Of a stretch of DNA of 64,000 nucleotides, positions 16,121 through 24,739 are shown in pieces. A program made the position numbers and the translations under genes. Origin of the DNA: Nonomuraea glycinis (lineage in GTDB: Bacteria; Actinomycetota; Actinomycetes; Streptosporangiales; Streptosporangiaceae); the NCBI RefSeq assembly GCF_014646515.1, contig NZ_BMNK01000005.1, forward strand, positions 183,710-247,709, written 5' to 3'. The notes under the pieces are model-generated. The model saw only the letters and a list, made by a program, of their open reading frames with translations. It ran no database searches and had not been told where the DNA came from. Positions within the stretch are counted from its first letter, which is position 1. The number at the start of each line of letters is the position of its first letter.

Positions 16121-17916
16121 CCGTGAACGCCGCGCCGCCCGCCGTCAGGACGCTGCTGGCCGCCGAGGACCTGCGGGTGAGCTTCGTCGGGACCGAGGTG
16201 GTGCGCGGCATCTCGCTGTCGGTCGCGCCGGGGGAGTGCGTGGCGATCGTGGGGGAGTCCGGGTCGGGCAAGAGCGTCACCGCCCGGTCGCTGCTCGGCC
16301 TCGCCGGGCCCGGCTCGGTCGTACGGGCCGGGGCGTTCCGGATCGCCGGGCGGGACGCGCTCGGGTTCGGACCGGGGGACTGGCGGCGGCTGCGGGGCCG
16401 GTTCGCCGGGCTGGTGCTGCAGGACGCGCTGGTCTCGCTCGATCCGCTGCGGACCGTGGGCGCAGAGATCGGGGAGGTGCTCGCGGTGCACGACGCGGTG
16501 CCGCGGGCCCGCCGTACGGAACGGACGCTGGAACTGCTCGCCTCGGTGGGCGTGCCCGATCCGGCGGCTCGCGCGCGGCAGTATCCGCACCAGTTGTCCG
16601 GCGGGCTGCGGCAGCGGGTGCTGATCGCCTCGGCCATCGCGGCCGAGCCCGAGCTGATCATCGCCGACGAGCCGACCACGGCGCTGGACGTGACCGTTCA
16701 GGCGCAGATCCTGCGGCTGCTCGCCGAGCGCAAGGCCGGCGGGACCGCGCTGCTGCTGATCAGCCACGACCTCGCGGTGGTGGCCTCGATCGCGGACCGC
16801 GTCCTGGTCATGAAGGACGGCCGGACCGTCGAGGAGGGGCCCACCGGCCAGGTGCTGTCGGCGCCCGAGCACCCGTACACCCGCTCGCTGCTGGCCGCCG
16901 TGCCCTCGGCCGCCTCCCGCGGCACCCGCCTGTCGACCGCCCCACCCCTGGTGGGAGCCGCCGCGCGCACGGCGGGGGAGTCGCCGGCGGTCGGGGGCGG
17001 CCCGCGTACGGCGGCTGAGCTTCCGCCGGCCGGTGGTGGCGTTCGGGTGGCGGGGGAGCCGCCGCCGGTGGGACGTGCGGTGAGTCGGGCTTGGCCGGTG
17101 CTCGCCGGGGTCGGGTTGTCGAAGTCGTACGGCGCGCGCACGGTGGTGGACGAGGTCTCCTTCGTGCTGCACGAGGGGGAGACGCTCGGCATCGTCGGTG
17201 AGTCCGGGTCGGGCAAGACCACGCTCGCCAGGCTGGCCCTGGGGCTGCTCGAACCGGATGCCGGGCGGGTCAGCCTGCACCGGCGCCCGTGGAGCGGCGT
17301 GCCGGAGCGCGGGCGGCGGCCGCTGCGGCCCAGGATCCAGCTCATCTCGCAGAACCCGCTCGACTCCTTCCACCCCCGCCACACCGTCGGCCGCCTGATC
17401 GCCGAGCCGCTGTCGCTGTCGGTGTCAGCGTCGTTGTCGGCGTCGTTGTCGGCGTCGGCGTCGGCGTCGCGGTCGCTGTCGCGGGGCGAGCGGCGGGACC
17501 GGGTGCTCGACCTGCTGGCCCGCGTCGGGCTCGGCCCCGAGGTGGCCGGCCGGCACCCCAGGGAGCTGTCCGGCGGGCAGCGGCAGCGCGTCGCCATCGC
17601 CCGGGCCCTCGGCCCCCGCCCGGACGTGCTCGTCTGCGACGAGCCGGTCTCCGCGCTCGACGTCTCCATCCAGGCTCAGGTGCTCGACCTGCTCGCCGAG
17701 ATCCAGGCCGAGTACGGCACCGCCATGCTGTTCATCTCCCACGACCTGGGTGTCGTACATCACGTCTCCGACCGGGTGCTGGTCATGAAAGACGGCCAGG
17801 TGGTCGAGGAAGGCGACGTGGAGCAGGTGTTCACCCGCCCGCGGCATGCCTACGCACGGGCGCTGGTGGCCGCCGTGCCCCGGCTGCCCAGGGCGCGAGA
17901 CGTAAACGTGACTTGA
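16117..17916 (+). CDS. Fused DppD-DppF ABC ATPase
   Basis: 599 residues with two complete nucleotide-binding domains. The first has Walker A GESGSGKS (about residue 50), signature LSGGLRQRV and Walker B LIIADEPTTALD; the second has GESGSGKT (about 365), LSGGQRQRV and VLVCDEPVSALD. A Pro/Gly/Ala-rich linker of about 60 residues joins them. The second domain contains a low-complexity Ser/Ala/Leu insertion encoded by near-trinucleotide repeats. It powers the importer encoded just upstream, with which it overlaps by ATGA. Confidence 0.92.
   Translation: MTVNAAPPAVRTLLAAEDLRVSFVGTEVVRGISLSVAPGECVAIVGESGSGKSVTARSLLGLAGPGSVVRAGAFRIAGRDALGFGPGDWRRLRGRFAGLVLQDALVSLDPLRTVGAEIGEVLAVHDAVPRARRTERTLELLASVGVPDPAARARQYPHQLSGGLRQRVLIASAIAAEPELIIADEPTTALDVTVQAQILRLLAERKAGGTALLLISHDLAVVASIADRVLVMKDGRTVEEGPTGQVLSAPEHPYTRSLLAAVPSAASRGTRLSTAPPLVGAAARTAGESPAVGGGPRTAAELPPAGGGVRVAGEPPPVGRAVSRAWPVLAGVGLSKSYGARTVVDEVSFVLHEGETLGIVGESGSGKTTLARLALGLLEPDAGRVSLHRRPWSGVPERGRRPLRPRIQLISQNPLDSFHPRHTVGRLIAEPLSLSVSASLSASLSASASASRSLSRGERRDRVLDLLARVGLGPEVAGRHPRELSGGQRQRVAIARALGPRPDVLVCDEPVSALDVSIQAQVLDLLAEIQAEYGTAMLFISHDLGVVHHVSDRVLVMKDGQVVEEGDVEQVFTRPRHAYARALVAAVPRLPRARDVNVT
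17410..17482 (+). repeat. In-frame TCG/GTC-rich repeat inside the second ATPase domain
   Basis: A run of tandem near-identical units of TCGTTGTCGGCG and GTCGGC encodes alternating Ser, Ala and Leu (SASLSASLSASASAS) between the Q-loop region and the signature motif. The units are multiples of three, so slippage would change length without breaking the frame. Confidence 0.7.
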
Positions 17917-17940
17917 CGGTCCGTGAATAACCATTAGATT
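17913..17940 (+). promoter_or_regulatory. Promoter of tauE-rrf2
   Basis: TTGACG (17913-17918), 16 nt, TAGATT (17935-17940). The -35 box overlaps the stop codon of the ATPase gene. The palindromic operator covers the -10 box and the start site. Confidence 0.55.
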
Positions 17941-17961
17941 CCTACTTGTACAGTAGGAATC
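17937..17961. promoter_or_regulatory. Perfect 25-bp palindromic operator
   Basis: Arm GATTCCTACT (17937-17946), spacer TGTAC, then the exact reverse complement AGTAGGAATC (17952-17961). It lies over the -10 region of the tauE promoter, where binding would repress. The Rrf2-family gene two positions downstream is the obvious candidate ligand-responsive repressor; Rrf2 proteins bind palindromes of about this size. Confidence 0.75.
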
Positions 17962-17978
17962 ATAGGAAAGGGGAGGTC

Positions 17979-18911
17979 GTGCGAGCGCTCATTCTGCTCG
18001 GGCTGGTCGGCTTCGTGGCCCAGCTCGTCGACGGCAGCCTAGGCATGGCCTACGGCGTCACCTCGACCACACTGCTGCTGGCCGTCGGCACCAACGCCGC
18101 GGCCGCGTCGGCCACCGTTCACCTGGCCGAGATCGGCACCACGCTGGCTTCGGGCATCTCACACTGGCGCTTCGGCAACATCGACTGGAAGGTGGTCGCC
18201 CGGATCGGCGTCCCCGGCGGGATCGGCGCCTTCGCCGGCGCGACCTTCCTGTCCAACCTGTCGACCGAGGTCGCCGCCCCGGTCATGTCGATCATCCTGC
18301 TGTCTCTGGGTGTCTACATCCTCATCCGCTTCACCGCCTTCGGCCTGCCGCGCGGCAACCTGGGCAAGCCGCTGCGCCGCCGCTTCCTCGGCCCGCTGGG
18401 CCTGGTGGCCGGCTTCGTCGACGCCACCGGCGGTGGCGGCTGGGGCCCGGTCGGCACCCCGGCCATCCTGGCCAGCGGCCGTCTGGCCCCGCGCAAGGTG
18501 ATCGGCTCCATCGACGCCAGCGAGTTCATCGTCGCCATCGCGGCCAGCGTCGGCTTCTTCATCGGCATCGGCTCGGAGAACATCAACTTCTCCTGGGTCG
18601 CCGTGCTGCTGATCGGCGGCGTCATCGCCGCGCCGATCGCCGCCTGGCTGGTCCGCCACATCCCGCCGCGCATCCTCGGCTCGGCCGTGGGCGGTCTGAT
18701 CATCCTGACCAACGTCCGCACCCTGCTGCGCAGCGACTGGATCGACGCCCCCGGCAACGTCCAGACCGTGGCCTACATCACCATCGCCGTCCTGTGGGCC
18801 GCCGCCCTGGCCTACTCGGTGCGGGAGTACCGCCGCCACAAGGCCGAGGAGACCGTGGAGGCGATCGAGACCGATCTGCGCAAGTCCGAGGAGGAAACGA
18901 CCTCCGCCTGA
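17979..18911 (+). CDS. TauE/SafE-family sulfite/sulfonate-type membrane exporter
   Basis: 310 residues from GTG 17979, preceded by AAAGGGGAGG. About eight membrane helices; the glycine-rich repeats VDGSLGMAYGVTSTTLL and VDATGGGGWGPVGTPAILA mark the two halves of the TauE/SafE (DUF81) fold. Members move sulfite, sulfoacetate or related anions. Placed after organosulfur monooxygenases, it may remove excess sulfite released by C-S cleavage. The C-terminal 35 residues are charged and cytoplasmic. It is followed after 5 bp by the Rrf2 regulator. Confidence 0.88.
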   Translation: MRALILLGLVGFVAQLVDGSLGMAYGVTSTTLLLAVGTNAAAASATVHLAEIGTTLASGISHWRFGNIDWKVVARIGVPGGIGAFAGATFLSNLSTEVAAPVMSIILLSLGVYILIRFTAFGLPRGNLGKPLRRRFLGPLGLVAGFVDATGGGGWGPVGTPAILASGRLAPRKVIGSIDASEFIVAIAASVGFFIGIGSENINFSWVAVLLIGGVIAAPIAAWLVRHIPPRILGSAVGGLIILTNVRTLLRSDWIDAPGNVQTVAYITIAVLWAAALAYSVREYRRHKAEETVEAIETDLRKSEEETTSA

Positions 18912-18916
18912 CACCT

Positions 18917-19306
18917 GTGAGAATCTCCGCACGCACCCAGTACGCGCTGGGAGCCATGTTGGCCCTGGCGGAGGCAGGCGGCCCAGTCCACGCGGAATGG
19001 GTCGCCACTTCGCAGGACATCCCACGCCGTTTCTGCGACAACATCCTGCTCCAACTCCGCCGGGCCGGGCTCATCAACAGCCAGCGCGGCCCCGACGGCG
19101 GGTACTGGCTCGCCCGCTCACCCGGGGAGATCTCCCTGGCCGACGTCATCCGCGTCACCGAGGGCGTCGAGCAGGCCGCCAAGCCGTTCCCCAAGGCAGC
19201 CGCGCCCCTCGAAGAGATCTGGGCGCGGCTGCACGACCATGAGCACACCCTGCTCCGCGAGATCACCCTCGCCGACATCATGACCTCCGGCGGCCCGCCG
19301 CCGTGA
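18917..19306 (+). CDS. Rrf2-family transcriptional regulator (CymR/IscR fold)
   Basis: 129 residues from GTG 18917 (VRISARTQYALGAMLALAEA), 5 nt after the tauE stop. The winged helix-turn-helix and the wing LRRAGLINSQRGPDGGYWLARSPGEISLADVIRVTEG are diagnostic. Only one cysteine is present (in RRFCDN), so the three-cysteine iron-sulfur site of IscR is absent, as in the cysteine regulator CymR. It probably senses cysteine status, alone or with a partner such as O-acetylserine sulfhydrylase, and binds the palindrome before tauE; both points are inference. Confidence 0.85.
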   Translation: MRISARTQYALGAMLALAEAGGPVHAEWVATSQDIPRRFCDNILLQLRRAGLINSQRGPDGGYWLARSPGEISLADVIRVTEGVEQAAKPFPKAAAPLEEIWARLHDHEHTLLREITLADIMTSGGPPP

Positions 19307-19317
19307 CCGAGCCGCGC

Positions 19318-19363
19318 GATGTCGGGGATGTCGGGGATGTCGGGGGATGTCGCGTGACATCGC
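19318..19363. repeat. Tandem GATGTCGGG repeat ending in a small hairpin
   Basis: Three tandem copies of GATGTCGGG (19318-19344, the third followed by an extra G) are followed by GATGTC-GCGT-GACATC. It lies between the convergent rrf2 and chitinase genes and may act as a weak bidirectional terminator; no T-run follows. Confidence 0.6.
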
Positions 19364-19408
19364 CGCGCGAGGGTGGGCCCGCGCGGCGTCTTCGACTCGG
19401 ACGGCCTG

Positions 19409-20473
19409 TCAGCAGGACAGGTTGTCGCCCGGCGTGGTGCCGAGGATCTGCACGAACCGCTGGTAGGCGGTGATGCGGCTCTGCACCTGGGCGGGGTTCC
19501 TGCCGCCGCACTCGAGGCCGCCGTTGATGCTGCGGATGGTCTCGCCGAAGCCGGGGCCGTTGACCATGGCGTTGTGCGGGGTCATGGTGCCGGGGCCGTT
19601 CTGGGTGTTCCAGTACCACAGCGCGGTCTTCCAGGCCACGGCGGAGTCGGTCTGCACCAGATAGGGGTTGCCCAGCAGGTCGAGGCCGAGGGCGTCGCCG
19701 GCGGCCTTGTAGTTGTAGTTCCAGCTGAGCTGCATCGGCCCGCGACCGTAGTAGGCGGACGTGCCGGCGGGGCAGCCGAAGGGCTGGCCGGGGTCGCAGT
19801 AGTGCGAGTAGTTGGCGGTGTTCTGCTCCACGATGTGGACCAGGCCGCCGGTTTCGTGACCGACGTTGGCGAGGAACGCCGCGGCCTCCCGCTTGCGTAC
19901 GGTGTCGCTGCCGGTCTTGGCGAAGCCGGGGTAGGCGCTGAGGGCGCTGGTCAGCCCGTTGTAGGTGTAGAAGGAGTTCCTGCCCGGGAACATCTCGTTG
20001 AACTGCGCCTGGCTCACCACGAACCCGGACGGGTCCGGCGGGTCGGTGGGGTCGGTGCCGCCACCGCAGGTGTACGGGTCCCAGTACCACGTGCTGATCG
20101 TCGGGTCGTAGCCCGGGTTGTCGTGCTCGGCCCGGTAGTACCGGCCGTCGGTGAACCGGACGATGGAGCCGGCGGGGTACCACGTGCCCGCCGCCCAGTT
20201 CGGGTGGTTGCAACCGGGGGTGGTCGAGCCGCCGCTGCAGCCGCCCTTGTCCGCCCAGACCGCCGCGCCGCCGGGGGTCTCGCCCTGCGTCCACCACAGG
20301 GCCGAGTAGTTGCGGCCGTTGTGGGAGACGGAGGCGCCACCGGTGTAGACGGCGCCGGAGCTCCACGCGGCGGCGCACGCCTCGGCGGAGGCGCTGGACA
20401 TCGGCAGCGCGAAGGTCAGCGCGCCCGCCACCGCCGTAGCCGACAGGGCGGCCAAAATGCGTTGTTTGTACAC
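19409..20473 (-). CDS. Secreted family GH19 chitinase with two N-terminal chitin-binding modules
   Basis: 354 residues from GTG 20473 (GAGAGGGTG 7-8 nt upstream). A Sec signal peptide ends near ASA at residue 30. Two CBM5/12-type aromatic modules follow: YTGGASVSHNGRNYSALWWTQGETPG and AGTWYPAGSIVRFTDGRYYRAEH. After a Pro/Asp/Thr linker comes the GH19 domain from about residue 150, with the catalytic glutamate in GHETGG and the substrate-groove sequence AYYGRGPMQLSWNYNY. It hydrolyses chitin outside the cell. The gene stands alone and is preceded by a perfect palindrome likely to be its operator. Confidence 0.93.
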   Translation of the reverse strand: MYKQRILAALSATAVAGALTFALPMSSASAEACAAAWSSGAVYTGGASVSHNGRNYSALWWTQGETPGGAAVWADKGGCSGGSTTPGCNHPNWAAGTWYPAGSIVRFTDGRYYRAEHDNPGYDPTISTWYWDPYTCGGGTDPTDPPDPSGFVVSQAQFNEMFPGRNSFYTYNGLTSALSAYPGFAKTGSDTVRKREAAAFLANVGHETGGLVHIVEQNTANYSHYCDPGQPFGCPAGTSAYYGRGPMQLSWNYNYKAAGDALGLDLLGNPYLVQTDSAVAWKTALWYWNTQNGPGTMTPHNAMVNGPGFGETIRSINGGLECGGRNPAQVQSRITAYQRFVQILGTTPGDNLSC

Positions 20474-20489
20474 CCAATCACCCTCTCAG

Positions 20490-20518
20490 AATCTCTTAGG
20501 AAAGTTTCCTAAGAGATT
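20490..20518. promoter_or_regulatory. Perfect 29-nt palindrome before the chitinase gene
   Basis: AATCTCTTAGGAAA, one central base G, and its exact reverse complement. It lies 17 bp upstream of the chitinase start. This is unlike DasR sites (ACTGGTCTAGACCA type), so another carbohydrate-responsive regulator is implied. The core TTAGGAAAGTTTCCTAA resembles palindromes I recall before secreted hydrolase genes in related genera; I cannot verify that here. Confidence 0.75.
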
Positions 20519-20570
20519 GGTGCCTGACAATAGCCATGACTCATCGCCACAACAAGGCCCAAATGAGGAG

Positions 20571-22481
20571 TCAGCCGGTGCTGTAGTGCACGCTCCACGC
20601 CGTGCCACCGGTGAACTCGGCGAGGACGCGCACCGGCCTGCCGGTGAGGTCGATGGCCTGGGTCCGGGGCGGGACGCTCTTCTCGGTGTAGACGGCCAGG
20701 TGGTCCGTGCCGTACCAGAACCAGATCTTCCCGCCCGCGGGCAGTGGCAGGGTGGACAGCCGCCGTCCGGTGGCGACGTCGATGACGCACGCGGTGTCGG
20801 TCAGGCCGGGGCACCCGGCGGCGAGCCGGCCCGCCGAGAAGTGCGGGGTCTCGCCGTCCGCCAGCGCGGCCTGCTCGATGGTACGGCGCACGCTGCCGTC
20901 CAGGGCGTGGACGCTGACCCGGTCGGCGCCGGCGGCACGGGCGACCGTCCCCTCGTCGGGCCCCCACACGTAGTCCGCCTTGCCGGACTCCGGCGCGCCC
21001 TGCCGGGTCACGGTCGCGGTGCGCCCGGCGACGTCCACCAGGGCGAAGCCCACGGTACGGTTCTCGGCCGCGGTGTCGAAGACGGTCACCAGCAGCCGAT
21101 CGCCCTCCTCGCTCCAGTTCGCGTTCCGCAGGGCGAGCGGCGGGTCGACCACGTGCACCCAGAACTCGCCGCCGAGGTCACGGTCGGTGAACCGGACCCC
21201 GCCCGCGTTCTCCGCGGCCAGCTGGGGGGACTCGTGGACGGCGGCGGTCCGGTCGCCGGCGGGGGAGATCAGCGGCAGCATGCGGCCGGTCGAGGGCCGG
21301 AAGGTGTCGCCGTCGACGGCACGCAGACCGGCGCTGAAGGCCAGCCCCTCACTCAGCTGCGTGCTGCCGCGCAGGAAGGAGGTCATCCGCAGGGGGTCGG
21401 AGGGATGCTCGTGCAGCGTGGCGCTCAGCCCGGGGACCTTGACCGCGCGGGTGTCGGTGGCCAGCGGCCCGCTCGTGGCGCGGGTGACCGCCCCCGGCCT
21501 GAGCACGGCGAGGGTGACGGATCCCGCGACGAGCACGGTCGCCAGGGCGGCGGCCATGATCACCAGGCGTCGCCGGCGCGGGCCCGGCTCGCGGAACGGC
21601 ACGGGAAGGGACGGCCACCTGCCCGGCTGGGTGACGGCGGCCCTGGTGGCTCCGGCGGTCAGCTCCTGCGGGGAGGTGGCGCCGGTGGCGGTCTGGGCCG
21701 GGCGGCCGAGCAGGCGCAGGAGCACCTGCCGGGCGGCGGGCCGGTCGGCCGGGTCCTTGGTCAGGCAGGCGGCGACCGCCTCGCGCAGGTCGGCGTCGAG
21801 GGGGCCGAGGTCGGGCTCGGCGTGCATGATCAGGTTGATGGTCGCGGGCAGCGCGCCGGTGCCGAACGGGGGCGTCCCCGTGGCGGCGAACACCATGGTG
21901 GAGGCCCACGCGAACAGGTCGGCCGCCGGCCCGCCCACACCGAGGCTGAACTGCTCGGGCGCCATGTAGGGCGGGGTGCCCATCAGGTCCTCGCCCGGGA
22001 CGTCGACCACACCGGCGGGGCGGGCGATGCCGAAGTCGATGACGCGCGGCCCCTCCGGGCTGAGCAGCACGTTGCCCGGCTTGAAGTCGCGGTGCACGAC
22101 TCCGGCGCGGTGGATGGCGGCCAGCGCGGTGATGGTGCCCACGGCCAGCCGGTGCAGTTCGCGCCCGCGCAGCGGCCCACGGGCGGCCACCGCCTGCTGC
22201 AGGGTGGGGCCCTCGACGTACTCGCTGACCACGTAGGGCGCGCCGTCGGCCGTACCGACCTCGAGGACCTGCGCCGTGCAGAAGGCGGCGATCCTCGGCA
22301 GGATCTCGGCCTCGCGGCGCAGCAGCGCCGCGGCCTCCTCGTCGGGCGCGCGCAGGACTTTGACGGCCACCGGGCGGCCGTCCGGCGACTCGGCCAGGTA
22401 GACCACACCCTGACCGCCGGCGCCGAGCCGGCCGCGCACCCGATAGTCGCCGATCCTGTCGGGGTCGTCGGGCAGCGACAC
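20571..22481 (-). CDS. Membrane serine/threonine protein kinase with extracellular propeller-like domain
   Basis: 636 residues from GTG 22481, which lies 5 nt after the stop of the upstream paralogue. All catalytic elements are present: glycine loop GRLGAGGQGVVY, Lys41 in VAVK, HRDFKPGN with Asp132, DFG with Asp149, and the activation segment ending GTPPYMAPEQ. A single membrane helix (about residues 300-325, LVIMAAALATVLVAG) separates it from an extracellular C-terminal half with WD40/PD40-like strands. This is a transmembrane sensor kinase of the bacterial PknB class, without PASTA repeats. It is the third and only intact kinase of a three-gene operon. Confidence 0.9.
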   Translation of the reverse strand: MSLPDDPDRIGDYRVRGRLGAGGQGVVYLAESPDGRPVAVKVLRAPDEEAAALLRREAEILPRIAAFCTAQVLEVGTADGAPYVVSEYVEGPTLQQAVAARGPLRGRELHRLAVGTITALAAIHRAGVVHRDFKPGNVLLSPEGPRVIDFGIARPAGVVDVPGEDLMGTPPYMAPEQFSLGVGGPAADLFAWASTMVFAATGTPPFGTGALPATINLIMHAEPDLGPLDADLREAVAACLTKDPADRPAARQVLLRLLGRPAQTATGATSPQELTAGATRAAVTQPGRWPSLPVPFREPGPRRRRLVIMAAALATVLVAGSVTLAVLRPGAVTRATSGPLATDTRAVKVPGLSATLHEHPSDPLRMTSFLRGSTQLSEGLAFSAGLRAVDGDTFRPSTGRMLPLISPAGDRTAAVHESPQLAAENAGGVRFTDRDLGGEFWVHVVDPPLALRNANWSEEGDRLLVTVFDTAAENRTVGFALVDVAGRTATVTRQGAPESGKADYVWGPDEGTVARAAGADRVSVHALDGSVRRTIEQAALADGETPHFSAGRLAAGCPGLTDTACVIDVATGRRLSTLPLPAGGKIWFWYGTDHLAVYTEKSVPPRTQAIDLTGRPVRVLAEFTGGTAWSVHYSTG

Positions 22482-22486
22482 GGCCG

Positions 22487-24739
22487 CTATCCCCGGGTGT
22501 AGCGTACGTCGACCACCACGTCGTCGGCCGCCTTGATCATGGCTAGCACCCGGACGGGCTTGCCCGACATGTCCGTGACAAAGATGCCACGCTGTCCCTT
22601 CTGCACGGAGGCGGCGATGATCAGGTGATTCTCGTCGTACCAGCCGTAGAAGCCCGCGCCCTTGAGGAGCGTCACGTTGTGCAGGCGGGAGGCGTCGGCC
22701 GTCTTCCAGACGCAGGCGGAAAGGATCTTGGCGCAGCCGCCGGTGACGAACTTGCCGCCCGAGGGGGAGAACCAGTCGGCCATGCCCTGGACCTCCCCGG
22801 TCCAGTGCATCATGCGGATCGCCCGGCCGGAGTCCGCGTCGCGGATGCGCACCCCCTGTCCCCACTCGGCGGTCAGGAAGCTCGAGATCACCGACCGCCC
22901 GTCCGGTGTCCACCGGTACTCCGCGTGGTGCTCGATGGGCTTCACCCGGCCGCCCGATGCCTTGGCCGCCTGTTTCACCTCATCGCCGTCGCCGGTCGGG
23001 ACGAACCGCGCGGTCCGCGCCGCCACGTCCACGATCACGTACCCGGCCGTCAGGGGCACGTCCTCGCCGTCCACCTGCTCGATCCGCTGCGCCGTCAGCA
23101 GCACCCGCCTGCTGTCCCGGGACCAGGACAGCGTCAGACTCTGATAGGGCGGACCCAGGGCCGGCACGCTGAAGCGGGCACCGGTCAGGCGGTCGACGAA
23201 GGACACGGCCAGATGGTCGTCGGTCGCCGCGTACAGGGAGTTGAAGGAGGCCAGCCAGCGGCCGTCGGGGGACTGCTCGGCCGCCACGGTGTGCGGGCCG
23301 ACGTCGTTGAACGCACCGGTCCGCGGATCGCGTACGTAGCGGCGGCTCTCGTCCACCCGGAACGAGGTCAGCCGGACCGGGTCGGCGGGGTTCTCGTAGG
23401 CGGTGCCGAGCCCGCCGGGCAGCGTCAGCTCGGTGCCGTTGGCCGGCGGGGTGGGCAGAGGGGAGACCGAGCGGGCCGACCACGAGGCCGTGGGGGCGGC
23501 GACCGTGGGCTTGGGGGTGGGTTCGGGCGCCGCCGCCAGCGTCAACGCGGCGGACGTGCCGCCGGCGATCAGGGCGATCGTCACCCCCGCGGCGGTGATC
23601 AGCAGGGCGCGGCCGGGTCGTCTGGGCGGCTTCGGCGGAGTGGCGAGGTCCGGCGGGGCGGCCAGGCCGGTCTCCTCGACCAGCCGCAGCAGCGCCTCCT
23701 CGGCGGTCGGCCGGGCGGTGGGGGAGTCCGCCAGGCAGTCGGCCAGCAGGTCGCGCACCCCGCCTTGGGGCACCGCGGCCAGACTGGCGGCGCCCTCCGC
23801 CATCCGCGCCAGCCGTTGCGCTTCGCTGTCGGCGGCGAACGGATCGCGGCCCGCCGCCGCGTAGGCGATCGTGGCGGCCCAGCAGTACACGTCGACGGCC
23901 ATGCCCGCACGGTCGGCGGCCTCGGCTTCGGCTTCGGCTTGGGCGGCTTTGGCTTGGTCGTTGGTCCGGAGTCGGGCGGTAGTTCGGGCGGTGCCGGAGG
24001 GGTGGGTCGAGCCGGTGGCTCGGGCTCGGCGGGCCGGTCGGTGGGGGTCCAGGTCCGCGTCGGTGCCGGTGCGTAACTGCTCGGGGGCCGGCCAGGCCGG
24101 CTGGTCCAGCCGGATCGGCGAGGTGTCGTGCGACCCGCCGACCTGATCGTGGATCTCCGGTACGGCGCACAGCAACCGGGGGCCGTCCGGGCCCAGCAGG
24201 ACCCGGCTCGGCCGGATCCCGGCGGGCGCCAGTCCGGCGCGGTGCACGGCGGCCAGGGCCGTGACGGTGCCGATCGCCAGGCGGCGCAGCGCCGACTCGG
24301 CCGGTGGTTCCGCCGCGGCCTGGCCGGCCAGCGAGCCGCCCTCGACGTGTTCGGTGACCACGAAGTCGGCACCCGAGTCGAGCACGGCGACCGTGCCGAC
24401 GGGGGCCGCCTGCCGCATCCGCTCGGCCCATCCGGGGTCGGCGGGCCGCCGATCGGCCGGCCTGCCGTAGCGGCGCAGCACCACCGTCCTGCCGGAAGGC
24501 GCCACCGCCAGGTAATCCACCACGTCACAGCAGCTCACATGCAGTCTGCCGGTCAGCCGATAGCCACCCACCCGCTCCGGATCACCCGGCCGCAGGTCCC
24601 CGGCCCCCGGCTCACCGGCCGCCCCGTCCAGGGCCTCCGCCGATCTGACGTTGACGGTCTCCGGCTCGGGGGGCTCGTTGTTCTGGGGGGTCGGGGGTTC
24701 GAGGTTCACGGTTTCCGGGTCCGGGCGTGGGGGGTTCAT
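22487..24739 (-). CDS. Membrane pseudokinase paralogue
   Basis: 750 residues. It has the same layout as the downstream kinase: kinase-fold domain, one membrane helix (about residues 375-400, LLITAAGVTIALIAGG) and a C-terminal propeller-like domain. Catalysis looks lost: the ATP lysine of VAVK is Arg (TVVLRRYG), the HRD motif is replaced by APAGIRPSRV, the DFG aspartate is missing (RLLCAVPE) and the glycine loop is GRLHVSCCDVVD. A charged Ala/Glu-rich insertion (AQAEAEAEAA) sits in the C-lobe. It overlaps the next gene upstream by ATGA. It may scaffold or regulate the active kinase encoded after it. Confidence 0.85.
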   Translation of the reverse strand: MNPPRPDPETVNLEPPTPQNNEPPEPETVNVRSAEALDGAAGEPGAGDLRPGDPERVGGYRLTGRLHVSCCDVVDYLAVAPSGRTVVLRRYGRPADRRPADPGWAERMRQAAPVGTVAVLDSGADFVVTEHVEGGSLAGQAAAEPPAESALRRLAIGTVTALAAVHRAGLAPAGIRPSRVLLGPDGPRLLCAVPEIHDQVGGSHDTSPIRLDQPAWPAPEQLRTGTDADLDPHRPARRARATGSTHPSGTARTTARLRTNDQAKAAQAEAEAEAADRAGMAVDVYCWAATIAYAAAGRDPFAADSEAQRLARMAEGAASLAAVPQGGVRDLLADCLADSPTARPTAEEALLRLVEETGLAAPPDLATPPKPPRRPGRALLITAAGVTIALIAGGTSAALTLAAAPEPTPKPTVAAPTASWSARSVSPLPTPPANGTELTLPGGLGTAYENPADPVRLTSFRVDESRRYVRDPRTGAFNDVGPHTVAAEQSPDGRWLASFNSLYAATDDHLAVSFVDRLTGARFSVPALGPPYQSLTLSWSRDSRRVLLTAQRIEQVDGEDVPLTAGYVIVDVAARTARFVPTGDGDEVKQAAKASGGRVKPIEHHAEYRWTPDGRSVISSFLTAEWGQGVRIRDADSGRAIRMMHWTGEVQGMADWFSPSGGKFVTGGCAKILSACVWKTADASRLHNVTLLKGAGFYGWYDENHLIIAASVQKGQRGIFVTDMSGKPVRVLAMIKAADDVVVDVRYTRG

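Noticed and set aside
19318..19363. GATGTCGGG repeats as a CRISPR-like array
   Set aside because: The units are 9 bp, directly adjacent and have no spacers.
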